Assembly (NCBI GenBank): GCA_019187225.1
Contig: JABAQQ010000021.1
Span: forward strand, 67,600 to 131,599
Source: Saprospiraceae bacterium
GTDB lineage: Bacteria; Bacteroidota; Bacteroidia; Chitinophagales; Saprospiraceae
Reading direction: 5' to 3'
DNA: 64,000 nucleotides
The notes beneath the pieces are model-generated. The model did no database searches and had not been told where the DNA came from. It worked only from the letters and a program-made list of their open reading frames with translations. This document shows, piece by piece, positions 33,034-40,263 of the stretch. Position numbers and translations under genes: made by a program. Within the stretch, counting starts at the first letter, position 1. Every line of letters begins with the position of its first letter.

Positions 33034-33570
33034 ATGAAATACCTGCTCCCTATCCGTGAAGAATTGACCTCCGAAGCCCTCGACATCATGGCCGCCTGCG
33101 AAGCAAAAGTCGGTTTTGTGCCCAGTATCGTCCAAATGCTCGCTTATTCGCCGCCCGCCCTCCGATCCTATCTCACCTTGTACGAAAACCAGGCACTTGG
33201 CGTGTTCAACGACCAGGAACGCGAAGCGATCTACCTCCCCGTCTCCCAGATGAACGGCAGCCAATACTGCCTCGCCGCCCACACCAACTGGGCCAAACTC
33301 GCCGGTCTTTCCGAAGAAGAAACCCTCGCGCTCCGAAAAGGCGTCCACCACGAGGATCCGAAACTCGACTTTCTCGCGCGTTTCGGTCGCGCCGTCGCCG
33401 AAACACGCGGTCAGGTCCCACCCGAACTCATGGACGAATTCGGGGAGCGTGGCTACGACGCCCGCGCTTTGCTCGACGTGATCGCCATCATCGTGGAGTC
33501 GGTTTTTTCCAACCTGATCGGCGTAATGATGCGGCCGCCGGTGGATTTTCCGGCGGTGAAGGAGGTTTAG
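33034..33570 (+). CDS. AhpD-like / carboxymuconolactone decarboxylase family protein
   Basis: 178 residues from the ATG at 33034. All-helical peroxidase-related AhpD-like family: LTLYENQALGVFNDQEREAI, then the motif NGSQYCLAAHTNWAKLAGL. The usual CxxC pair is reduced to a single Cys with Ser at the first position, while the following His is kept. This may abolish disulfide-based peroxidase cycling and leave another role. C-terminal IAIIVESVFSNLIG is typical. It is separated from the VOC gene by a terminator, so it has its own promoter (AT-rich stretch near 32950-33010). Confidence 0.83.
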   Translation: MKYLLPIREELTSEALDIMAACEAKVGFVPSIVQMLAYSPPALRSYLTLYENQALGVFNDQEREAIYLPVSQMNGSQYCLAAHTNWAKLAGLSEEETLALRKGVHHEDPKLDFLARFGRAVAETRGQVPPELMDEFGERGYDARALLDVIAIIVESVFSNLIGVMMRPPVDFPAVKEV

Positions 33571-33669
33571 GTGGTCATTGTGGGCATTGTGGTCATTTCG
33601 TTATTATCGCCACTCGTTGTTGTGGCTAATTTCTAAAAATGACGACGATAATAACTCAAATGACACAAC

Positions 33670-34569
33670 TTACCAATCCTCCATCCGTTTGCCCGCCCTG
33701 AATTCCGCTCCCCCTACCGTGCGGCCTTCGCTGCTGTCGTAATCCACCGCGATCTTCCAGCAGCCGTTCTCTTTCCGGGAAAAGACATGGAATTGGCCGT
33801 AGCCCGTCCAGGGTTCGCCTGCCGGTGGCATGTAGGTATATTTATAAACACCCCGTTCTGAAGCGGTTTTGCCGTTGGAGAAACGCTCGAAAAAGCGGAA
33901 CTCGATGGACGTTTTGCCGCCCTGTTCTTTGCCGCGCTGGAATCCCGCACGGGTTCTTTCGCTGTAGCCGGCCAGGTCGTTTGTGTTTTGCGCATCGCCT
34001 TGTGCGCGGATAAAATCTGCCGTGTGCAGGGCGAGGTATTTATCGGCATCGCTGGCAGCGTAGGCTTCCATAAAAGGAATCCAGATATCGCGGTTGAGTT
34101 CTTTCAGGAACGGTAACGATTCGGCGGGCGGTAATTTTACCTGCCGGTCGGCATCGGCCGAAAAAATCGTTTTGCAACTTTTGAAAAAAGCATTTTCGCG
34201 AAAATCAGTGGGTTTCAGATGGTTCGCCAACTTCGGTCCGCCGGGTCGCAAGGTTTTCAGTATTGGCTGGAAATGTTCTTCGCTTTGGGCGTAAGCCGCG
34301 CTGTCCGGATAAGCCGTCATCAGCAGGAGGTCGAAATCGCCGAGCGAATCGGATGTGGTCTCCAGCAGGCGATAGCCGCTGATATAACCCTTTTCCAGCG
34401 CGGTGTCGCGATAAAGTTTCCAGTTGTTTTCATAAAAGAACAGCGTCTCGGCACGATGGCCCGATTTGACTTTGACAAAATCAACAACCCAAACCGTTGT
34501 GTTTTTTTGGGCAAAAAGACCGGTGCAGAGCAGGCTGCCAAACAGCAGCAGAAAAACGTTTTTGTTCAT
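33670..34569 (-). CDS. Secreted protein with a C-terminal NTF2/SnoaL-like domain
   Basis: 299 residues from the ATG at 34567-34569 (MNKNVFLLLFGSLLCTGLFA, a signal peptide). The first half (about 22-125) looks like a ferredoxin-fold or antibiotic-monooxygenase-like barrel (TVWVVDFVKVKSGHRAETLFFY ... FDLLLMTAYPD). The second half (about 165-295) has the shape of DUF4440/SnoaL domains (FMEAYAASDADKYLALHTADFI ... WKIAVDYDSSEG). The family is not assigned precisely and no catalytic motif is obvious. Divergent from the YHS operon, with promoter E about 80 nt upstream of its start, so both directions may respond to the same operator. Confidence 0.7.
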   Translation of the reverse strand: MNKNVFLLLFGSLLCTGLFAQKNTTVWVVDFVKVKSGHRAETLFFYENNWKLYRDTALEKGYISGYRLLETTSDSLGDFDLLLMTAYPDSAAYAQSEEHFQPILKTLRPGGPKLANHLKPTDFRENAFFKSCKTIFSADADRQVKLPPAESLPFLKELNRDIWIPFMEAYAASDADKYLALHTADFIRAQGDAQNTNDLAGYSERTRAGFQRGKEQGGKTSIEFRFFERFSNGKTASERGVYKYTYMPPAGEPWTGYGQFHVFSRKENGCWKIAVDYDSSEGRTVGGAEFRAGKRMEDW

Positions 34570-34649
34570 AAGACTCAATTTAAGATGTGGTTGATACAAC
34601 TGATGTGCAAAATCCGGCAACATCCCGTCCCGTCCCCACCTATTTTCCC

Positions 34650-34697
34650 AACTGTTACCTGCGTAACCTTGCGCTGACCTCGCCGCCCCGACTTTTG
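34650..34697 (+). promoter_or_regulatory. Promoter E: TGTTACC-TG-CGTAA operator plus TTTTG element (YHS operon)
   Basis: Operator AACTGTTACCTGCGTAACC, G at 34654, a perfect GTTAC/GTAAC pair; GACTTTTG ends at 34697, 39 nt spacing. The leader to the YHS start is 117 nt and contains CACCCAATC repeat words (34730-34790). Confidence 0.75.
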
Positions 34698-34814
34698 TGC
34701 CGTGAATTGTTGATTTGTGGAAACGGTGATTGGGCGATTTGAATGTGACACCTCACCCAATCCACATATCACCCAATCACCATTTTTCACCAAATACACA
34801 AAAGTATCAGAACC

Positions 34815-35303
34815 ATGAAAAAATTGATTTTTCTCCTCGTGCCCGCGCTGTCGCTCTTCGCTGCCTGCGCCGGCGCTCAACAACCCAATCTCGGCAAAGT
34901 CGTGGATGGCTACCTCGTGAATGTGGACGAGCAAGGCGTCATCCTGCAAGGCTACGACGCAGTAAGCCTCCGCGAAGGCCATGCGGCCCAAGGCATTCAA
35001 CAGTTCCAAACCAGGTACAAAGGTGCGATCTATTACTTCGTCTCTGCAGAAAACAAAGCCAAATTCGACGCCAATCCCACCACCTACGAACCCGAATACG
35101 GCGGTTACTGCGCCTACGGCGTATCGGTCGGCCACCTCGCGCCCATCGAATTGTGGACCTACGACACCACCTACCAAAACCGCAACATCTACCAGCACAA
35201 CCAGAAAGCAGTCAGCGGCTGGAAAAAAGACATTCCCGGCAACGATGCCCTCGCGAAAAAAGAATGGGCGAAGTTTCAGGAGAAGTATATAAAAAAGGGA
35301 TGA
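34815..35303 (+). CDS. YHS-domain lipoprotein
   Basis: 162 residues. Signal peptide with possible lipobox (LSLFAACAG, Cys near 18). YHS domain at about 45-105 (LQGYDAVSLREGHA, FVSAENKAKFDANPTTYEPEYGGYCAYG). It is a paralogue of the protein at 20910-21461 with the same architecture, but shorter at the N-terminus because it lacks the translated repeat. YHS modules are linked to metal binding or redox enzymes; the exact role is unknown. First gene behind promoter E, followed by a HbpS-like gene after 63 nt. Confidence 0.88.
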   Translation: MKKLIFLLVPALSLFAACAGAQQPNLGKVVDGYLVNVDEQGVILQGYDAVSLREGHAAQGIQQFQTRYKGAIYYFVSAENKAKFDANPTTYEPEYGGYCAYGVSVGHLAPIELWTYDTTYQNRNIYQHNQKAVSGWKKDIPGNDALAKKEWAKFQEKYIKKG

Positions 35304-35350
35304 GTGTGGGAGGCACTCACACACTCCCAAACTCCCACACTCAAACACTT
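35303..35350. repeat. GAGTGTGGGAG / CTCCCACACTC hairpin
   Basis: GAGTGTGGGAG at the YHS stop pairs with CTCCCACACTC downstream, and additional ACACTCCCAAACTCCC words lie between. It overlaps the space between the YHS and HbpS-like genes. Confidence 0.75.
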
Positions 35351-35366
35351 CATTAAAAAACAAGCC

Positions 35367-35834
35367 ATGAAAATAAAATTCCTCGTCGCTGCCCTCTTGC
35401 TGGCAGCCAGCTCAGCCAGGGCACAAGTCGCCCAAACCGCCACCCTTACCCTCGAAAGCGCTCAAAAAGTCATGGACGCAGCCGTCGGCTACGCTAAAGC
35501 CAACCAGTCACCCGGCGGAAGTATCGCCGTCGTGGATGCGGGCGGTCACCTGTTGCTGTTCGAGCGCCTCGACGGGTCTTTCCCGGCTTCGGCTACCGTC
35601 GCCATCGAGAAAGCCCGCACCGCCGCGCTGTTCAGATTTGAAAGCAAAAAACTCGAAGACGCCATCAACAATGGACGCGACGCACTCATCACCGTGGGTT
35701 ATACTTTCCTGCAAGGCGGTGTCCCTGTCCTCTACAACGGCCAGGTTGTGGGCGCCATCGGCGTCAGCGGCGCAAAATCGGCTGACCAGGACAGGGAAAT
35801 TGCAACAGCAGGAGCTGGAGTGCAGTTGAATTGA
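35367..35834 (+). CDS. Secreted GlcG/HbpS-family protein
   Basis: 155 residues from the ATG at 35367. Signal peptide MKIKFLVAALLLAASSARA, then a complete HbpS/GlcG (DUF336) domain: LESAQKVMDAAVGYAKANQSP, SIAVVDAGGHLLLFERLDG, SATVAIEKARTAALF and VVGAIGVSGAKSADQDREIA. HbpS of Streptomyces is an extracellular heme-degrading sensor, and relatives act with cobalamin- or glycolate-linked enzymes. Heme-binding here is inferred from the family only. It sits between the YHS and lactonase genes and is probably in the same transcript. Confidence 0.9.
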   Translation: MKIKFLVAALLLAASSARAQVAQTATLTLESAQKVMDAAVGYAKANQSPGGSIAVVDAGGHLLLFERLDGSFPASATVAIEKARTAALFRFESKKLEDAINNGRDALITVGYTFLQGGVPVLYNGQVVGAIGVSGAKSADQDREIATAGAGVQLN

Positions 35835-35854
35835 ACACTCAACATTTTTAAACA

Positions 35855-37519
35855 ATGAAAAACATACGATTGCTGGCGGCAATGCTCGTCGGCCTGACTT
35901 TCCTCTTTTCCTCCAAAACGAACGCCCAGGAACACCGCGAACTCGCTATCGGCCAGGCCGATGTGATCGTGGACTTGCGCACCCGCGAAGGCGCCAGCGC
36001 CGTAAATGCCGTCTGGAAGTTCCACGAGGCGAACATCGTCGAAACAGATTTTAAAGCACCCGGCGCGAGCGGGGCCGACCCCTTGCCACTTTACCCCACC
36101 GGCAAAAAGATCAAATCCCATCGCCTCGAGCCCAAAGCAGGCGCCGCCGGTTTCGACGACTCCGGCTGGGCAACCCTCGATCCGACCAGGATGGAGACCC
36201 GCTTCGGCAGCGGCCTGCTGTCGTTCGTTTGGTTCCGGCTGAACGTGACAATCCCCGAAAAAATCGGCGATTATTCAAGCGCCGGCTCGACGGCTGTGTT
36301 GGAGATCGTGGCCGACGATTACTCCGAAATTTTTGTCAACGGCATATTGGCAAAAACATTTGGCCAATCCGGCAGCGGCGCGGTGAGCGGCTGGAATGCC
36401 AGAAACCGGGTTTTCCTGACGGATAATGCCCAAGCGGGGCAACAGTTCCAGATCGCCATTCTGGTCGCCAACGCGCCCTTTGCCGATTTGCCGGAGAACT
36501 ACGTTTGGTTTCGCTCCGCGACAATTGATTTTTACAAAAAATATCCGCAAAGCGCTGACTGGCAAGATGTTGGCAAACTCGTTCAAATCGAAAAATCGTT
36601 CGGGGACGTCATCGCACCCGACGCGAAAGTGGAAAAACTGGCCGACGGATTCCAATTCACCGAAGGCCCCGTTTGGCATCCCGACGGTTTTCTACTGTTC
36701 AGCGACCCGAATGCGAATGTGATCTACCGCTATGAACCGCAGTCGCGCAACGTTTCGATCTATATGAGCAAATCGGGCTATACGGGCTTCGACATCGGCG
36801 CATACCACCAGCCCGGCTCCAATGGTTTGGCGATTGACACGGAAGGTCGTTTGATCGTCTGTCAGCACGGCAACCGCCGCGTGGTGCGACACGAGAAAAA
36901 AGGGCCGGTAACAGTACTGGCTGACAACTGGGAGGGCCGCAAACTCAACAGTCCCAATGACCTGGTGCTGAAATCCGGCGGCGCGGTCTATTTCACCGAT
37001 CCGCCCTATGGCCTGCCGAAAAACTACGCCGATGCGCACAAAGAGATGCCACATCAAGGTGTGTATCGCATCAAAAACGGCAAGACAGAACTGCTCACAA
37101 CCGACCTTGGCGGCCCCAACGGTATCGCCTTCAGCCCCGACGAAAAGTACCTCTACGTCGCCAACTGGGATATCCGCGACATCCACCACACCAAAACGTT
37201 GTGGCGTTACGAGGTGACGGCCGACGGCCTGCTCGCCAACGGCAAAATCTTTTTCGACTTCAGTTTCACCGACGGCGACGAAGCCCTCGACGGCGTGAAA
37301 GTGGACAACGCAGGCAACCTCTTCGTCTCCGCACCCGGCGGCGTGTGGATCCTCTCGCCCGAAGGCAAATATCTCGGGAAGATCACCGGCCCCGAACGCC
37401 CGGCCAACATGGCCTGGGGTGATGCCGATGGCAAAACGTTGTACCTGACGGCGCACACGGGCTTGTATAAAATCCGGACGTTGAACGGCGGAAAAACGGC
37501 AGGACAGAATTTGCGTTGA
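35855..37519 (+). CDS. Secreted SMP-30/gluconolactonase-type protein with N-terminal jelly-roll domain
   Basis: 554 residues. Signal peptide (MKNIRLLAAMLVGLTFLFSSKTNAQ). Residues about 30-225 resemble a galactose-binding-like sandwich (WFRLNVTIPEKIGDY, DDYSEIFVNGILAKTF). From about 250 there is an SMP-30 six-bladed propeller: EGPVWHPDGFLLFSD with the first metal-ligand Glu, GSNGLAIDTEGRLIV, NSPNDLVLKSGGAVYFTDPPYG with the Asn/Asp ligands, and GPNGIAFSPDEKYLYVAN. Such enzymes hydrolyse sugar lactones with a divalent metal. In this context it could open lactones formed by the GMC or SDR oxidases, outside the cytoplasm. Confidence 0.9.
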   Translation: MKNIRLLAAMLVGLTFLFSSKTNAQEHRELAIGQADVIVDLRTREGASAVNAVWKFHEANIVETDFKAPGASGADPLPLYPTGKKIKSHRLEPKAGAAGFDDSGWATLDPTRMETRFGSGLLSFVWFRLNVTIPEKIGDYSSAGSTAVLEIVADDYSEIFVNGILAKTFGQSGSGAVSGWNARNRVFLTDNAQAGQQFQIAILVANAPFADLPENYVWFRSATIDFYKKYPQSADWQDVGKLVQIEKSFGDVIAPDAKVEKLADGFQFTEGPVWHPDGFLLFSDPNANVIYRYEPQSRNVSIYMSKSGYTGFDIGAYHQPGSNGLAIDTEGRLIVCQHGNRRVVRHEKKGPVTVLADNWEGRKLNSPNDLVLKSGGAVYFTDPPYGLPKNYADAHKEMPHQGVYRIKNGKTELLTTDLGGPNGIAFSPDEKYLYVANWDIRDIHHTKTLWRYEVTADGLLANGKIFFDFSFTDGDEALDGVKVDNAGNLFVSAPGGVWILSPEGKYLGKITGPERPANMAWGDADGKTLYLTAHTGLYKIRTLNGGKTAGQNLR

Positions 37520-37610
37520 TCGTCATTTCTACTTGCCGGAGCTATGTGCGAAGGGGGGCGTTTGGCCATAAAAAGTTCGTTATTAATTTCTTTTCACGTT
37601 TAAAACCCAC

Positions 37611-37704
37611 AACCTGCGATTGAGTGGAATGAACTTGCGGTGTACAGCCCATTCCGTTCCGGCAGTATCATACGCCGCAAGTTCATTCCACTCAATCGCA
37701 GGTT
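37611..37704. repeat. Perfect 30-bp inverted repeat upstream of an SDR gene
   Basis: Left arm 37611-37640 starts AACCTGCGATTGAGTGG, and the right arm 37675-37704 is its exact reverse complement; the loop is 34 nt. It ends 12 nt before the ATG at 37717. Unlike most others it is not built of short tandem words, so it may be a different, mobile palindrome class. Confidence 0.95.
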
Positions 37705-37716
37705 TCCAAAACAATT

Positions 37717-38532
37717 ATGTACCAGCAACCCAACAATCGCCTCAAAAACCAAACCTGTATCGTCACCGGCGCCAATAGCGGCATCGGCCGCGCTGTGGCT
37801 ATGTCCATGGCGCGCGACGGCGCCAACGTGGTGATCAATTACGTCTTTGGCGACGAAGCCGCACAGCAGGTCGTGGACGAGATCGCTCAAATGGGCGGCA
37901 CGGCCATCGCCGTCAAAGCCGACGTCAGCAAGGAAGACCAGGTGATGGCCATGTTTCAGGAAACCATTTCGACTTTCGGCACCGTGGATATCTTAGTGAA
38001 CAACGCCGGCCTCCAGCGCGACTCGGCATTCCACAACATGACTTTGAAGGACTGGCAGTTCGTGCTCGACGTAAACCTTACCGGCCAGTTCCTCTGCGCC
38101 CGCGAAGCCATCCGCGAATTCCTGCGCCGCGGCCCGCGACCCGATGTGTCAGTGGCTTTAGGCAAAATAATCTGTATGAGTTCCGTTCACGAGGTCATCC
38201 CGTGGGGCGGCCACGTCAACTATGCGGCTTCCAAAGGCGGCGTGATGCTGATGATGAAATCGCTCGCCCAGGAGTACGGCCCGATGAAAATAAGGATTAA
38301 TTCGGTTGGTCCCGGCGCCATCAAAACGCCCATCAACCGCCCGGCATGGGAAACGCCCGAAGCCGAACACAAACTACTCGAACTCATTCCTTATCAGCGC
38401 GTTGGAGAAACTTCCGACATTGGCGCCGTTGCTGTCTGGCTGGCTTCCGACGAGTCGGACTATATCCACGGCACCACGATCTTTGTAGACGGCGGGATGA
38501 CCTTGTATCCGGGATTTACGGAGAATGGGTAA
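37717..38532 (+). CDS. Glucose 1-dehydrogenase-like SDR
   Basis: 271 residues, classical SDR. Coenzyme motif TGANSGIGRAVA at about 19-30, NNAG at about 94, catalytic Ser in CMSSVHEV, Tyr/Lys in YAASKGG, and GPGAIKTPIN. ARDGANVVINY after strand 2 lacks an Asp, which fits NADP or mixed coenzyme use. Closest to the glucose 1-dehydrogenase subgroup (GETSDIGAVAVWLASDES, TTIFVDGGMTLYP). The ending MTLYPGF is typical for that group. Fits with the SMP-30 lactonase upstream as a sugar-oxidising pair, but the long hairpin between them may separate the transcripts. Confidence 0.9.
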   Translation: MYQQPNNRLKNQTCIVTGANSGIGRAVAMSMARDGANVVINYVFGDEAAQQVVDEIAQMGGTAIAVKADVSKEDQVMAMFQETISTFGTVDILVNNAGLQRDSAFHNMTLKDWQFVLDVNLTGQFLCAREAIREFLRRGPRPDVSVALGKIICMSSVHEVIPWGGHVNYAASKGGVMLMMKSLAQEYGPMKIRINSVGPGAIKTPINRPAWETPEAEHKLLELIPYQRVGETSDIGAVAVWLASDESDYIHGTTIFVDGGMTLYPGFTENG

Positions 38533-38875
38533 GTGAGGTTGAAAAATCCGGGATGACTCATGCGAATCAAAGGCAAAACGCATCATTGAGTTTGAGGCAT
38601 GTGAGAATCGTATCAAAATACAGTGACTTGCAATAGAAATATGTTCAGAATTGGCCTCAGCATGACACGGTAGATAAGGAAAGTCTGTACACGTTTAGGG
38701 AAGTGGAGAGGTGTCATCCGTGAGGAACGAGCGGGTGACATCTCGAAACGGCGGTAGTTGTCAAATTTTTGTACGGGGGCAATATACCCATTTGACTAAT
38801 ACTGGCCATTTCAAAAGCCAAATTTCCAACTTCTCACCGCCGGGTCTGCGTCTCTTCTCAAAAAACGATCTTCCA
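38533..38875. other. 343-bp intergenic region with one REP-like palindrome
   Basis: No gene is visible. The only structure I see is an imperfect palindrome at about 38709-38746 (AGGTGTCATCC ... GGGTGACATCTC). A frame runs through the second half into the following T9SS gene but lacks a signal-compatible start before 38876. Confidence 0.6.
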
Positions 38876-40186
38876 ATGATGAAACATCTTCTGCTTCCGG
38901 CGTTGCTCGCGCACACCCTTACCCCCTTTGCCCAGGGCCAATGGCAACTGAGCCAGCAACACACCACTACTTTCAACGGCGTTTACGGCCTCGACGCCCA
39001 ACACCTGTGGCTCAGCGGCTACAACGGCGAATTTTTCCGCAGCACCGACGGCGGTGTTCAACTGGATTCTTTCAAAATACCCGACAGTTACTCTATTATG
39101 AACGACATCGCTGTCCGGAACGACAGCCTCGTGCTCATTGGCGGAGGCTGTTATTTTACTTTCGACCAGTGCCCCGGTGATATTGTGCTGCGCACCGACA
39201 CCAGCGGCACCGGTTGGCAGATCAGCATGCTCGACACCTCCCCGTTCAGCATCGGTGTCGTGCATCAGTTCGACCTGCACCCCGACGGGCAGATATTTGC
39301 CCTCAGCGATTACAGCGGCATTTTTCATTCGCCCGACCTGGGCGCCACCTGGACACCCGTGCCTGCGATGCCGGCAGCATCCCTGAATACTTATTCCGCT
39401 CTTCAATTTTTGGATAATCAAACAGGATATGTGCTGGGCACCAAATATCACCAGGCCAACGACTATAGTTTCAGGCTTTTTAAAACGGTCAACGGCGGTC
39501 AGGATTGGACCATGGTGCTGGAAATTCCGTCAACCGATATCGTCAACCAGCGCGTTTTCCATTTTTTAAACACAGAAACGGGTTTCGTACCCGGCGATGC
39601 AGGTATTCTCTACCGCACCACCGACGGCGGCCAGACCTGGACTGAGCAACAGGTAGGAAGTGCGGACGAATACCTCCAGCGCATTCAGTTTGCCGGCAAC
39701 CAGACAGGTTATCTTTCAACTCTTAATGCTACGCTTTGGCAATCCAGAATTTACCGCAGCACCGACGGCGGGCAAAACTGGTCGGTTGACCTGCAAGTGG
39801 ACACGGCCTATTTTTCAGACCTGCACTTTTATGAACCTAACGGGGGGTATGCCGTTACCCCCTATGGGCATATTTATGAGCGAACCGTTGCCAATTCAAC
39901 GAAAGAAAGGGCTCGAAATCAAACCGTCAAAGTTTATCCCAATCCGGCGTATGAATTCACCACACTGCAGTATATATTGAAACAAACGGAAATTGTTTCG
40001 ATCCGGCTGCTCGATCTTCAAGGCAAAGTGGTGCATACCATTCTGGAAAATGAACTCAGAACTTCCGGAGTACATCAACATACAATAGCCTTACCCGCAA
40101 ATCTGCCAGCGGGTTTATACAGCATTTCGATCACTACAGGAAATGGAACAACGGCAGTCAGATTGGTGAAACAGGGCACGCATTGA
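38876..40186 (+). CDS. T9SS-exported BNR/YCF48-like beta-propeller protein
   Basis: 436 residues from the ATG at 38876 (MMKHLLLPALLAHTLTPFAQG, a signal peptide). Repeated propeller motifs: FRSTDGGVQLDSF, HSPDLGATWTPV, FKTVNGGQDWTMV, YRTTDGGQTWTEQ and YRSTDGGQNWSV. C-terminal type A sorting domain (VKVYPNPAYEFTTLQYIL ... PAGLYSISITTGNG) predicts export by T9SS. Same architecture as 3935-5224 but not a close copy. Possibly an adhesin or surface protein; ligand unknown. It starts a run of three exported proteins on the plus strand. Confidence 0.88.
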   Translation: MMKHLLLPALLAHTLTPFAQGQWQLSQQHTTTFNGVYGLDAQHLWLSGYNGEFFRSTDGGVQLDSFKIPDSYSIMNDIAVRNDSLVLIGGGCYFTFDQCPGDIVLRTDTSGTGWQISMLDTSPFSIGVVHQFDLHPDGQIFALSDYSGIFHSPDLGATWTPVPAMPAASLNTYSALQFLDNQTGYVLGTKYHQANDYSFRLFKTVNGGQDWTMVLEIPSTDIVNQRVFHFLNTETGFVPGDAGILYRTTDGGQTWTEQQVGSADEYLQRIQFAGNQTGYLSTLNATLWQSRIYRSTDGGQNWSVDLQVDTAYFSDLHFYEPNGGYAVTPYGHIYERTVANSTKERARNQTVKVYPNPAYEFTTLQYILKQTEIVSIRLLDLQGKVVHTILENELRTSGVHQHTIALPANLPAGLYSISITTGNGTTAVRLVKQGTH

Positions 40187-40263
40187 AATAAAAATTTTTC
40201 CGTGCAACGTATTTGCCCGCGAATGGTCTTTGAACCCAGTTTTTCACCAAATAATTTTAAGCT

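Noticed and set aside
40212-40232. Two TTTG boxes before the PDZ gene as a -33/-7 promoter pair.
   Set aside because: The spacing between the boxes (13 nt) is too short for the Bacteroidota promoter, which has about 19-20 nt.
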